34,653 nucleotides of DNA from Gemella haemolysans. Lineage in GTDB: Bacteria > Bacillota > Bacilli > Staphylococcales > Gemellaceae. The translations under genes were made by a program, and so were the position numbers. The notes beneath the pieces were generated by a model. That model was not told the origin of the DNA. It ran no database searches and saw only the letters and a program-made list of their open reading frames with translations. Position 1 is the stretch's first letter. Every line of letters starts with the position of its first letter. Below, in pieces: positions 17,059-25,492 of this stretch. Where the stretch lies: contig NZ_JAQMFS010000068.1 in NCBI RefSeq assembly GCF_028308085.1, positions 1 through 34,653 on the forward strand. The letters run 5' to 3'.

Positions 17059-17766
17059 ATGAATGATAAATTGGATGCAAAAACAGCTATAAAAGATACA
17101 TTACCAACCGTGTTTGGATATATAGGTATAGGGTTGGCATTTGGAATTATAGCTAGTTCAGTGGGGATTAATCCTTTCTTTGTTGGAGCAATGTCATTAT
17201 TTATTTATGCAGGAGGAGCTCAATTTATTACAGTGAGTATGCTCTCAAGTGGTGCTCCTATACTTTCAATCATACTAGCAACATTTCTAATTAATTCGAG
17301 GATGATATTAATGAGTATGGCAATAGCTCCATTTTTTAAACGTTATAGTGTGTTTAAGAATATAGTAATTGGCACTTTTTTAACCGATGAGAGTTTTGCT
17401 TTAGGAATGAATAAGCAAAACTATACAGGTGGAAATCTTACTTATGAATGGTTTAATACAGCAAATTTAATATCTTATTTTACATGGTTTACTTCATCAG
17501 TAGCAGGGGCATTATTAGGGGAAATAGTTAAGGATCCCAAATCTCTTGGTTTAGATTTTGCTTTAGTAGCAATGTTTATAGGATTGTTGTACCTGCAAGT
17601 ATTATCAGATTTTACTATTAAGAAAAAGGTTCAGTTTATTGTTATTACCGTTGTGTTATTTTTAGTATATTTTGGAATGATTTTTATTCCTAGTAATGTA
17701 TTGATAATAGTAGTTACTTTAATAGGGTGTGCGATAGGAGTGGTTTTAAAAAATGTTATCAACTAG
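17059..17766 (+). CDS. azlC: AzlC-family branched-chain amino acid exporter, large subunit
   Basis: Membrane component of the AzlCD exporter. The Bacillus pair exports branched-chain amino acids and the resistance analogue azaleucine. The protein has 235 residues, about six to seven hydrophobic segments and the family stretches GIGLAFG, SLFIYAGGAQF and NSRMILMS, then the conserved FLTDESFAL. The start is ATG with AAGGAAGGTG upstream. It overlaps azlD by 14 bp, as expected for a two-subunit transporter. The substrate is inferred from the family; related LIV-E transporters may move other amino acids. Confidence 0.9.
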   Translation: MNDKLDAKTAIKDTLPTVFGYIGIGLAFGIIASSVGINPFFVGAMSLFIYAGGAQFITVSMLSSGAPILSIILATFLINSRMILMSMAIAPFFKRYSVFKNIVIGTFLTDESFALGMNKQNYTGGNLTYEWFNTANLISYFTWFTSSVAGALLGEIVKDPKSLGLDFALVAMFIGLLYLQVLSDFTIKKKVQFIVITVVLFLVYFGMIFIPSNVLIIVVTLIGCAIGVVLKNVIN

Positions 17767-18079
17767 TTATATTCTCTTAACAATATTGGGATGTACAATT
17801 GTAACATGGTTATCTAGAGTACTTCCATTTGTATTATTGAAAAAGTTTGATTTACCTAAAGCGGTAATAGAGTATCTTAGCTTTGTGCCGATTGTTATAA
17901 TGTCAGCGTTATGGTTTGATAGTTTATTTATACAAAAAATTGGAGAATTTCCTCAAATCAATTATGAAAATCTACTAGCGTCTCTACCTACAGTAGTTAG
18001 TGCTATTATTTCAAAAAGTCTTCTAGTAATTGTTGTAGTTGGAATAGTATCTTTAGCGATAATAAGATATGTTTTTTAG
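17753..18079 (+). CDS. azlD: AzlD-family exporter small subunit
   Basis: Small hydrophobic partner of AzlC: 108 residues with three to four membrane segments and the family features TWLSRVLPF near residue 20 and PIVIMSALW near residue 52. The start lies inside the end of azlC (ATG 17753), so the two are translationally coupled. No clear terminator follows in 18080-18180, where I see only AT-rich DNA. Confidence 0.88.
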   Translation: MLSTSYILLTILGCTIVTWLSRVLPFVLLKKFDLPKAVIEYLSFVPIVIMSALWFDSLFIQKIGEFPQINYENLLASLPTVVSAIISKSLLVIVVVGIVSLAIIRYVF

Positions 18080-18180
18080 AAAGTATAGATTAAGATTGCG
18101 ATGTTTATTAGAAATAAAAATTAAGAATTTTTAAAAAATACTAACAAATTAATTTTCAACTTAAATATACATGTTTATAG

Positions 18181-18866
<686 letters not shown>

Positions 18867-18875
18867 GAGAAGAAG

Positions 18876-19073
18876 ATGTTATATCCAAAATTAGATGTAT
18901 TAAAATCAAAAGTAAATTCAAAATATATGTTAGTTTCATTAGCAAGTAAAAGAGCTAGAGAATTATTTGCAAACCCTGAAACAGCAAAATTAGATAAATA
19001 TACTTCTCATAAAGAAGTAGGTAAAGCATTAGAAGAAATTGCTGAAGGGAAAATTTCAGTTTTAGAAAAATAG
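18876..19073 (+). CDS. rpoZ: RNA polymerase omega subunit
   Basis: Small subunit that helps RNA polymerase assembly. The 65-residue protein shows the omega pattern: a YPKLD start, the conserved KYMLVSLASKRAREL helix (about 20-34), a THKEVGKALEEI-like helix (SHKEVGKALEEI, 48-59) and a short tail. ATG 18876 has TAGGAGAAG upstream, starting in the gmk stop region. No terminator hairpin is seen before the rnpB promoter that starts 13 bp later. Confidence 0.95.
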   Translation: MLYPKLDVLKSKVNSKYMLVSLASKRARELFANPETAKLDKYTSHKEVGKALEEIAEGKISVLEK

Positions 19074-19085
19074 TTTAAAATATTG

Positions 19086-19114
19086 TTTACAAAATAATAT
19101 TTTTAGTGTAAAGT
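19086..19114 (+). promoter_or_regulatory. rnpB promoter
   Basis: TTTACA (19086-19091), 17-bp spacer, TAAAGT (19109-19114); start of transcription expected near 19121, which agrees with the 5' end of RNase P RNA judged from the P1 pairing. Confidence 0.65.
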
Positions 19115-19120
19115 AGTATA

Positions 19121-19516
19121 AGTGTTTTTCTTTGAGTGATCGCGGCAGTAATGCTGAGGAAAGTCCATACTCACACAGGCTGAGATGCTTGTAGTGTTCA
19201 ACGCTAAACGAAAAAATAAGTTTAGGCACCTTATGGTGACGGCAGAAAATATAACCTAAGTAGTTTTCTATATGGTTATATGTCTTGAAAGTGCCACAGT
19301 GACGGAGTTCTTGTAGAAATATAAGAAGTGGAACGCGGTAAACCCCTTGAGTGAGCAATTCAAATTTTGGTAGAAGCACTTATTCCGCAGAAATGAATGT
19401 AGGAATAGGAAATATGTATATATTTAGACAGATGATCACAGCTATTTTTACGAGAGTAGACTAGACTCGATTGAGTAAGGTAGATACAGAATATGGCTTA
19501 TGATAAGAAAAACAAC
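19121..19516 (+). ncRNA. rnpB: RNase P RNA, Bacillus type B
   Basis: Catalytic RNA of ribonuclease P, which matures the 5' ends of tRNAs. Conserved blocks occur in order: GAGGAAAGTCC (19156-19166, CR I/P4 strand), then GTGCCACAGTGACG, GGAACGCGGTAAACCCC, and ACAGAATATGGCTTA (19486-19500, CR V/P4 partner). P1 is formed by GTTTTTCTT near 19124-19132 and AAGAAAAAC at 19505-19513, fixing both ends within a few bases. The middle lines up with Bacillus subtilis rnpB (type B). Location just before an rlmL/ypsC-type gene is also as in Bacillus, though gpsB is missing here. Confidence 0.95.
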
Positions 19517-19523
19517 TAGTTCT

Positions 19524-19549
19524 AGGGGCTCTTAGGAGCCTCTTTTTTT
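19524..19549 (+). terminator. rnpB terminator
   Basis: AGGGGCTC (19524-19531) pairs with GAGCCTCT (19536-19543; one G-T pair), 4-nt loop, followed by a run of seven T. Confidence 0.88.
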
Positions 19550-19561
19550 AAGGAGGAAGAG

Positions 19562-20689
19562 ATGAAATTTAATTTAGTAGCAACGACCCCTATGGGTATT
19601 GAAGCAATAGTGGCTAAAGAAGTTCAAGAATTAGGTTATGAAACAAAAGTAGAAAATGGGAGAGTTTATTACTCAGGAGATAAAAGAGCGATTGTTCGTT
19701 CAAATCTATGGTTAAGATGTGCTGATAGGGTGAAAATCGTTGTTGCACAATTTCCAGCTTATACTTTTGAGGAGTTATTTGAAAAAACAAAAGAAATAGA
19801 ATGGGATAAATATCTTCCAGTAGATGCTAAATTCCCTGTAGATGGACGTAGCCATAAGTCTACATTATTCAGTGTTTCAGACTGTCAATCAATTGTTAAA
19901 AAAGCAATAGTAGAAAAAATGAAGAAGAGTTATGGTGTTACTGGATGGCTAACAGAAACTGGTGCCAGATATAGATTAGAGATAATTATGTTGAATGATA
20001 TTGCAACCATTCTATTGGATACTTCTGGAGATGGTCTTCATAAACGTGGATATCGAGCTAAACAAGGAACAGCACCATTAAAAGAAACACTAGCAGCAGC
20101 AATGGTCAAACTAACTAACTGGAAAGGTGAAACACCTTTATATGACTTATTCTGTGGATCTGGAACATTATTGATAGAAGCGGCTATGGCAGCTCAAAAT
20201 ATGGCTCCTGGTATTAATAGAAACTTTGACTTTGAAAAGTGGCCATGGATGCCAAAAAGTCTTGTAGAAGAAGAAAGAAATAAGGCAGAAGATCTTATTG
20301 ATTATGAAAAAGAACTAGAATTATATGGTTCTGATATTGATCCTAAAATGATAGCGACAGCTGAAAATAATGCTGAGGAAATTGGTCTTGCAGGAGTAAT
20401 TAAGTTCAAACAAATGTCGGTATTTGACTTTGTAGCAAAAAAAGAAACTGGATGTGTAATTGCAAACCCACCTTATGGTGAACGTCTTGGTGAGAAAAAA
20501 GAAGTAGAAGCAATGTATAAGTTTTTAGGAACTGAGCTTAAAAATAAGAAACATTGGTCACTTTATTTATTAACATCTCATAAAATGTTTGAACATTTAT
20601 ATGGAAAAAAAGCAACAAAAAGAAGAAAACTTTTTAATGGTTCCATTGAATGTACCTATTATCAATACTGGGGAGAAAAATTAAGATAA
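19562..20689 (+). CDS. rlmL: THUMP-domain 23S rRNA (guanine-N2)-methyltransferase, RlmL/YpsC type
   Basis: Predicted to methylate N2 of a guanine in 23S rRNA (G2445 in E. coli). The N-terminal ferredoxin-like/THUMP region covers about residues 1-155. A Rossmann methyltransferase domain follows, with DLFCGSGTLLIEAA (SAM-binding motif I), GSDIDPKMI (acidic motif) and the catalytic NPPYGERLG near residue 300. The length (375) fits Bacillus YpsC (about 385), which lacks the second methyltransferase domain of E. coli RlmL. AAGGAGGAAG precedes ATG, immediately after the rnpB terminator. I found no separate promoter, so it may be read through from rnpB. Confidence 0.88.
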   Translation: MKFNLVATTPMGIEAIVAKEVQELGYETKVENGRVYYSGDKRAIVRSNLWLRCADRVKIVVAQFPAYTFEELFEKTKEIEWDKYLPVDAKFPVDGRSHKSTLFSVSDCQSIVKKAIVEKMKKSYGVTGWLTETGARYRLEIIMLNDIATILLDTSGDGLHKRGYRAKQGTAPLKETLAAAMVKLTNWKGETPLYDLFCGSGTLLIEAAMAAQNMAPGINRNFDFEKWPWMPKSLVEEERNKAEDLIDYEKELELYGSDIDPKMIATAENNAEEIGLAGVIKFKQMSVFDFVAKKETGCVIANPPYGERLGEKKEVEAMYKFLGTELKNKKHWSLYLLTSHKMFEHLYGKKATKRRKLFNGSIECTYYQYWGEKLR

Positions 20690-20692
20690 CAT

Positions 20693-20721
20693 TTGACAAT
20701 TATAAAAATATATCATAAAAT
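20693..20721 (+). promoter_or_regulatory. rrf2 promoter
   Basis: Consensus TTGACA (20693-20698), 17-bp spacer, TAAAAT (20716-20721), starting four bases after the rlmL stop codon. Confidence 0.78.
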
Positions 20722-20766
20722 AAGGATGTAAGTAGAGTTATATTAAAAAGAAAAGAGGTTGAGTTT

Positions 20767-21270
20767 ATGCATTTAACAAAGAGTACTGAACAAGCAATCT
20801 GTATAATGGTTATGTTATACCTTCAAGATAGACATGTTTTCTTGAATTCTAAGGAAATAAGCCAGCGTTTAAATATTTCTCCAACATATCTGAAAAAAAT
20901 TATGAGAAAATTGGTTGTCAATGATCTAGTAAAAGCTAACACTGGTATTGGCGGGGGATATAAATACAAGTCAAATAAAAAAGTTACTTTATATGATATA
21001 TATGTAGCGCTAAATGACGAAGTAGAAATTTTTGCACTGAAAACAGATTACGTTTCAAAAATTTTTGAAGGGGCCTTAGCAGTTGATAAACGTTACAGTA
21101 AGTACTTGAAAAAAGTTAACACTGTAAATAAAGCGATTAAAACTGCTTTAGAAGAAATTACAATCGAAAACTTAGTTGAAGATATTCTTGAAGATAATTC
21201 TAAGATTAGACTAGATTGGAATAATTGGGAAGACGAATTTGAAAGAGTTAATGTTTTCTTTAAAGGATAA
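20767..21270 (+). CDS. Rrf2-family transcriptional regulator
   Basis: DNA-binding regulator of 167 residues with a winged helix in the first 75: LNSKEISQRLNISPTYLKKIM is split over helices 2-3, then GIGGGYK forms the wing. The only cysteine is Cys12, in the first helix. The three-cysteine Fe-S motif of IscR/NsrR is therefore absent, and this member must sense something else, if anything. It does not look like CymR, whose core is clearly different. It is convergent with a flavodoxin and close to tcyP, so redox or sulfur genes are plausible targets, but this is inference. The ribosome site (AGAGG) is modest. The last 60 residues have no family match I recognise. Confidence 0.85.
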   Translation: MHLTKSTEQAICIMVMLYLQDRHVFLNSKEISQRLNISPTYLKKIMRKLVVNDLVKANTGIGGGYKYKSNKKVTLYDIYVALNDEVEIFALKTDYVSKIFEGALAVDKRYSKYLKKVNTVNKAIKTALEEITIENLVEDILEDNSKIRLDWNNWEDEFERVNVFFKG

Positions 21271-21274
21271 TAAA

Positions 21275-21308
21275 AAAACGGTTATGATTTTTCATAACCA
21301 TTTTTTTA
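21275..21308. terminator. Bidirectional terminator between rrf2 and flavodoxin
   Basis: GGTTATG (21280-21286) pairs with CATAACC (21293-21299). T-runs lie on both sides (TTTTTTT on plus after 21300; TTTTTTT on minus before 21280), so it serves both convergent genes. Confidence 0.85.
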
Positions 21309-21755
21309 TTATAGAGCGCTAGCGAATGCTTCAATAAATTTATCAATATTTTCGAAATCTTCGTCAGTATCTGCTTCAATTTCAATCTTAAGATTTTCAG
21401 TTGGATTAGTAGCACCAGTTTTTGCGATTTGCTCATCGAATTGATCTACACAAACACAGTACTCATCGTAGATAGTATCACCAGTTCCAATAACCCCATA
21501 GATTTTTCCTTCATAGTTTTTGTCTGCTAATGCTTCGTAAAATTCTTCCATTTCTTCAGGTAGTTCACCTTCACCATATGTATAACTTGCAACGATAAAA
21601 GCATCTGCATCATCTAGAAAATCAAAATCTTCCATGTCTTCGATAAATAGTTTTTCTATTTCTAGACCTTTTTCTTCTTCGAATTTTTCTATTATCAAAT
21701 CAGATAACATTTCAGTATTACCTGTTAAACTTGCGTAAACTAATTTAATATTCAA
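21309..21755 (-). CDS. Flavodoxin
   Basis: FMN-containing electron carrier of 148 residues, replacing ferredoxin under low iron in many bacteria. The phosphate loop is SLTGNTE (9-15); the isoalloxazine loops are SYTYGEGELPEE (about 57-68) and GTGDTIYDEYC (about 91-101). The protein is very acidic, as usual. The start is TTG: the reading frame has no earlier usable start, the fold begins at once, and GGAGGGG lies five bases upstream. It is monocistronic, with its own promoter and a shared terminator. The redox partner cannot be named from this window. Confidence 0.93.
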   Translation of the reverse strand: MNIKLVYASLTGNTEMLSDLIIEKFEEEKGLEIEKLFIEDMEDFDFLDDADAFIVASYTYGEGELPEEMEEFYEALADKNYEGKIYGVIGTGDTIYDEYCVCVDQFDEQIAKTGATNPTENLKIEIEADTDEDFENIDKFIEAFASAL

Positions 21756-21792
21756 AAAAACCCCTCCATTCTATTAGTAAATAAATAATAAC

Positions 21793-21829
21793 TAATCATT
21801 ATTATAACTTATTAAAAATATTAAGTAAA
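21793..21829 (-). promoter_or_regulatory. Flavodoxin promoter with Fur/PerR-like dyad
   Basis: On the minus strand TTTACT (21829-21824), 17-bp spacer, TATAAT (21806-21801). TTATAATAATGATTA (21807-21793, minus) covers the -10 and matches the PerR/Fur-type 7-1-7 dyad TTATAATNATTATAA at 12 of 14 fixed positions. The promoter is well supported; the operator is tentative in such AT-rich DNA. Confidence 0.5.
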
Positions 21830-21869
21830 TAAAAAGAATTTATAAAATAAATTTTTTTGAGCAAAACTA

Positions 21870-21898
21870 TTGAAAATTTCTGAAAATTATAGTTTAAT
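21870..21898 (+). promoter_or_regulatory. tcyP promoter overlapped by a CodY-type box
   Basis: TTGAAA (21870-21875), 17-bp spacer, TTTAAT (21893-21898). AAATTTCTGAAAATT at 21874-21888 matches the CodY 15-mer AATTTTCWGAAAATT at 14 of 15 positions and fills the spacer, a good place for repression. Confidence 0.6.
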
Positions 21899-21929
21899 TT
21901 AACTATCTTTTACATTATGGAGGTACAAT

Positions 21930-21983
21930 ATGGAAAAAGGTCATTATCTTTTCCATTCTATCTGTAGATGGAGTAAAATTTAA
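21930..21983 (+). CDS. 17-residue Cys-containing leader peptide upstream of tcyP
   Basis: ATG 21930 has a near-ideal ribosome site (GGAGG at 21919-21923, six-base spacing) and encodes MEKGHYLFHSICRWSKI followed by TAA, 55 bp before tcyP. The peptide is rich in rarely used residues (two His, Tyr, Phe, Cys12, Trp14), with a single Cys codon (TGT 21963-21965). Bases 21949-21962 (TTTTCCATTCTATC), just before that codon, are complementary to 22031-22046 around the tcyP start. A ribosome halted at Cys12 would cover this stretch. I infer a regulatory leader peptide; I cannot name a described family for it. Confidence 0.6.
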   Translation: MEKGHYLFHSICRWSKI

Positions 21984-22046
21984 GATTAAAATTTTACAAA
22001 AAAAGAAGATGAGTAAAAACTCATTTGGAGGATAGAAAATGGAAAA
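21949..22046 (+). promoter_or_regulatory. Candidate translational switch in the tcyP leader
   Basis: Long-range pairing: TTTTCCATTCTATC (21949-21962) with GATAG-aa-AATGGAAAA (22031-22046), 14 pairs with a 2-nt bulge, covers the tcyP ATG (22039) and the bases after its GGAGG. Competing local pairings exist: ATGGAAAA (21930-21937) with TTTTCCAT (21949-21956), and 21956-21962 with 21967-21973 with TGTA, holding the Cys codon, in the loop. Two further hairpins follow: GTAAAATTT/AAATTTTAC (21973-21997) and ATGAGT/ACTCAT (22010-22024). None has a T-run, so control would be translational. Confidence 0.45.
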
Positions 22047-23439
22047 CAAATTTACATTTTTTGAGAAATTTATTATGATTTCTACAAAAGAAACGTTATT
22101 ATTTTTAGTAGTACTTTTTGCGTTATTTTACTTAATGTATTATTTAGCAAAAAAAAGGGTTAGTTCTTCAAAAAGAACGTTATTATCAACAGCAATAGGT
22201 TTACTTCTAGGGATTGGTATACAAGCATATTCAGGATTTAGTGATGAACCGATGAAGATTAAATATGTTGCTGAAACAACTACATGGTATTCATTATTTG
22301 GGAATGGATTTATTGATTTAATTAAAATGTTAATCGTACCATTAGTATTAGTTTCAATTATCAATGTAATTGTAAATATTAATGCTAATACTGATGTTAA
22401 AAAATTAACCAGATTAACACTGATTATTACGTTAGGAATGGTTGCGATAAGTTCTATTGTTGGTTTTGTAGTTTCTGCAGTATTTAAACTTGGAAGTAGT
22501 TCTATCGTTTTAGGTAATGGAGATAGTAAAATTAAAGAAGTAAAAAATGTTGTTACAATTATTCGTGAATTGATTCCTTCAAATCCTATAAAAGCAATGG
22601 TTGACTTTAATGTAATTGGTGTAGTAATCTTTGCTATGTTTGTCGGACTAGCGGCAAGATATATTCAAAATAAAGATGAAAATAAAGTAAAAACTTTCAT
22701 TGACTATATTGCTAATTTACATGCTATTGTATCTCGAATGACAGTACTAATAATTAGATTATTACCTTATGCTGTAATTCCGTTACTAGCTAACACAATT
22801 GCACAAAGAGGATTAAAATCAATTAAAGATGTATTATTGTTTATCGGATTATTATATGTAGCAGTAGTAATTCAATTTGTAATTCAAGGATTATTCTTAT
22901 TACTACATGGTGTTTCACCTGTTACATATTTCAAAAAAGCAAGTAAGCCATTAGTTTTAGCATTTACTTCACGTTCAAGTGCAGGGACATTACCTTTAAC
23001 TATTAATACTTTAACTAAAGAAATGGGGGTTAACCAGTCAACAGCAAACTTTGTTGCTTCGTTCTCTTCTACAGCGGGAATGCAAGGATGTGCTGGTATT
23101 TATCCAACAATGTTAGTAGTATTTTTAGCTAATGCAAATGGAATAACAATTGATGCAACATTATTTATCATGACTGTTATTGTAGTAACATTAGGTTCTG
23201 TAGGTATCGCAGGAGTTCCTGGAACAGCAATTACAGCTGCTTCAGTTTCAGTTAACGGAGTAGGTTTTGGAGCATTATTCAATCAAATTAACGCGATCTT
23301 AGCAGTAGACCCAATTTTAGATATGGGACGTACTTGTTTAAATGTTAGTGGTGGTATGACAAACTCAATAATGGTTGATAAACACTTAGGTTTATTTAAC
23401 AAAGATAAATTTTATGAGTTTGATAAAGTAACAGAATAA
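22039..23439 (+). CDS. tcyP: L-cystine importer TcyP (DAACS family)
   Basis: Sodium- or proton-coupled symporter for cystine. The length (466) fits Bacillus TcyP (about 463), and the sequence has that family's longer N-terminal membrane part before the DAACS core. The core shows eight helices plus re-entrant loops: the serine-rich hairpin SRSSAGTLPLT near residue 315 and the second half with SSTAGMQGCAGIYPT, then GVPGTAI. ATG 22039 has GGAGG seven bases upstream. It is a single-gene unit with a CodY-type box in the promoter, a Cys leader peptide and a terminator; all three fit control by amino-acid and cysteine supply. Confidence 0.93.
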   Translation: MENKFTFFEKFIMISTKETLLFLVVLFALFYLMYYLAKKRVSSSKRTLLSTAIGLLLGIGIQAYSGFSDEPMKIKYVAETTTWYSLFGNGFIDLIKMLIVPLVLVSIINVIVNINANTDVKKLTRLTLIITLGMVAISSIVGFVVSAVFKLGSSSIVLGNGDSKIKEVKNVVTIIRELIPSNPIKAMVDFNVIGVVIFAMFVGLAARYIQNKDENKVKTFIDYIANLHAIVSRMTVLIIRLLPYAVIPLLANTIAQRGLKSIKDVLLFIGLLYVAVVIQFVIQGLFLLLHGVSPVTYFKKASKPLVLAFTSRSSAGTLPLTINTLTKEMGVNQSTANFVASFSSTAGMQGCAGIYPTMLVVFLANANGITIDATLFIMTVIVVTLGSVGIAGVPGTAITAASVSVNGVGFGALFNQINAILAVDPILDMGRTCLNVSGGMTNSIMVDKHLGLFNKDKFYEFDKVTE

Positions 23440-23446
23440 ATAATTT

Positions 23447-23478
23447 AAATCGTAGTACGAAAGTGCTACGATTTTTTT
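23447..23478 (+). terminator. Terminator after tcyP
   Basis: AAATCGTAGTAC (23447-23458) pairs with GTGCTACGATTT (23463-23474; one G-T pair), GAAA tetraloop, then a T-run. Confidence 0.88.
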
Positions 23479-23515
23479 ATGAACATATGTATATTATTAG
23501 TGTTTTTCTTCTCGA

Positions 23516-23524
23516 TGTGATAAT
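23516..23524 (+). promoter_or_regulatory. Possible extended -10 of mnmG-rsmG
   Basis: TGTGATAAT (TG-N-GATAAT) with no good -35. It is the best candidate in the 168-bp gap before mnmG. Confidence 0.35.
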
Positions 23525-23608
23525 ATTATAAAGGTAAAAATTTAGTAATATATCAAAATTTTGGTCAAAGCATTATTTTGCAATTACGTTAAAATATATG
23601 GAGGTACT

Positions 23609-25492
23609 ATGACTGAATTTTTAAAAGAATATGATGTTATTGTAATTGGAGGGGGACATGCCGGAATTGAGGCAGCACATGCCGCTAGTAGAAAAGGTGT
23701 TAAGACTCTAATGATTACAATTAATTTAGATACTATTGGTTTTATGCCATGTAACCCGAGTGTGGGAGGACCGGCAAAAGGAATTGTTGTACGTGAAGTA
23801 GATGCACTTGGTGGTCTAATGGGACGAGTAGCGGATAAGACTAATATTCAAAGTAAAATGTTGAATACAGCAAAAGGACCAGCAGTTCGTGCACTAAGAA
23901 TGCAATCTGATAAAGTTGAGTATCAATTAGAAATGAAGAGAATTTTAGAAGATACTCCAAACTTAGATATTGAGCAAGCAATGGTACGTGAACTTATTAT
24001 TGAAGATAATAAAGTGGTTGGATTAAGAACTATGCTTGGAACAGCGTATAAAGCAAAAACAATTATTATAACTACAGGTACATATTTACGTGGTGAAATT
24101 GTAATTGGAGATATTAAATATTCTTCTGGACCAAATCACCAGATGCCATCTATCGATCTTGCGAAACAATTAGAAGAATTAGGATTTGACTTAGTTAGGT
24201 TTAAAACTGGGACACCACCAAGGGTTAATGCGGACAGTGTAGATTTTTCTAAAACAGCAATTCAACCAGGTGATGAAGAAGAACATGCATTTAGTTATGA
24301 AACTAAAGAATTTGTTAAAGATCAAGTACCATGTTGGTTGACTTATACAAATTCAACAACACATGAAATTATCGATAAGAACTTAGGACGTTCAGCTATG
24401 TATTCTGGAGTGATTAAAGGAACAGGACCAAGATATTGTCCAAGTATTGAAGACAAATATGTTCGTTTTAACGATAAGGAAAGACATCAACTTTTCTTAG
24501 AACCAGAAGGTAGAAATACGAAAGAAATATACGTACAAGGTCTATCTACTTCGTTACCAGATGATGTTCAACGTGACATGGTACGTAGTATTGCTGGACT
24601 TGAAAATGCAGTAATTATGCGTAATGGATATGCGATTGAATACGATGCAGTAAATCCAACAACTTTATGGCCAACTTTAGAAACGAAATTAATTGATGGA
24701 TTATTTACTGCAGGCCAAATTAATGGTACGAGTGGTTATGAAGAAGCAGCAGGTCAAGGTATTATGGCTGGAATAAACGCCGCTTGTAAAGTACTAGGAG
24801 AAGAACCAATGATCCTTGGTCGTGATGAAGCATATATTGGAGTTCTTATTGATGACCTAGTAACAAAAGGAACAAACGAGCCATATAGACTTTTAACTTC
24901 AAGAGCAGAACATAGGTTATTATTACGTCATGATAATGCTGATATGCGTTTAACAGAAAAAGCTTATAACTATGGTTTAGTAACTGAAGAGAGATATAAT
25001 AAATTCTGTGAAAAACGTAAGATGGTTGCTGATGAAATTGAAAGACTTAAAACTTTCAGAATAACTCCAACAGCTGGTACTTTAGAAAAACTAGCAGAAT
25101 TAAATAGCGCGGAAATTCGTGATGGTATTCTGGCGATTGATATGCTAAGACGTCCAGAACTAACTCATGCGAATGTTCTATATTTAGCTAATGATGAAAC
25201 AGTTCTTCCTAAAGATGTAATAGAGCAAGTTGAAATCGAAGTTAAATATGAAGGTTATATTAAAAAATCTCTTCAACAAGTAGAAAAACTTAAGAAGATG
25301 AATGAGATGAAAATACCTACAGATCTGAGTTATGACGAAGTACCAAGTTTAGCTTTAGAAGCAAGGGAAAAACTAAAAAAAGTATTACCGTTAACCATTG
25401 GTCAAGCATCTCGTATCTCAGGAGTTAATCCAGCGGATATTTCTATTTTATTAGTATATTTAGAACAACGTAGAGGAACAAATAATGAATAA
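23609..25492 (+). CDS. mnmG: tRNA wobble-uridine modification protein MnmG (GidA)
   Basis: FAD-dependent partner of MnmE that installs the 5-carboxymethylaminomethyl group on U34 of certain tRNAs. The dinucleotide-binding motif [14 protein letters not shown] lies at about residues 10-23. Family landmarks follow: [28 protein letters not shown] and the C-terminal tRNA-binding helices. At 627 residues it fits Bacillus MnmG (about 629). The start is ATG 23609 after ATGGAGG; the frame is open 16 codons further upstream but lacks a ribosome site there. It overlaps rsmG by 8 bp. The usual upstream partner mnmE is not in the window. Confidence 0.96.
   Translation: MTEFLKEYDVIVIGGGHAGIEAAHAASRKGVKTLMITINLDTIGFMPCNPSVGGPAKGIVVREVDALGGLMGRVADKTNIQSKMLNTAKGPAVRALRMQSDKVEYQLEMKRILEDTPNLDIEQAMVRELIIEDNKVVGLRTMLGTAYKAKTIIITTGTYLRGEIVIGDIKYSSGPNHQMPSIDLAKQLEELGFDLVRFKTGTPPRVNADSVDFSKTAIQPGDEEEHAFSYETKEFVKDQVPCWLTYTNSTTHEIIDKNLGRSAMYSGVIKGTGPRYCPSIEDKYVRFNDKERHQLFLEPEGRNTKEIYVQGLSTSLPDDVQRDMVRSIAGLENAVIMRNGYAIEYDAVNPTTLWPTLETKLIDGLFTAGQINGTSGYEEAAGQGIMAGINAACKVLGEEPMILGRDEAYIGVLIDDLVTKGTNEPYRLLTSRAEHRLLLRHDNADMRLTEKAYNYGLVTEERYNKFCEKRKMVADEIERLKTFRITPTAGTLEKLAELNSAEIRDGILAIDMLRRPELTHANVLYLANDETVLPKDVIEQVEIEVKYEGYIKKSLQQVEKLKKMNEMKIPTDLSYDEVPSLALEAREKLKKVLPLTIGQASRISGVNPADISILLVYLEQRRGTNNE

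Noticed and set aside
19062-19379. 105-codon minus-strand frame over rnpB
   Set aside because: It covers the highly conserved RNase P RNA blocks and has no recognisable protein features; a chance frame.
21899-22038. T-box, SAM or other known riboswitch in the tcyP leader
   Set aside because: The leader is too short for a T-box, lacks its conserved motifs, and has no terminator with a T-run.
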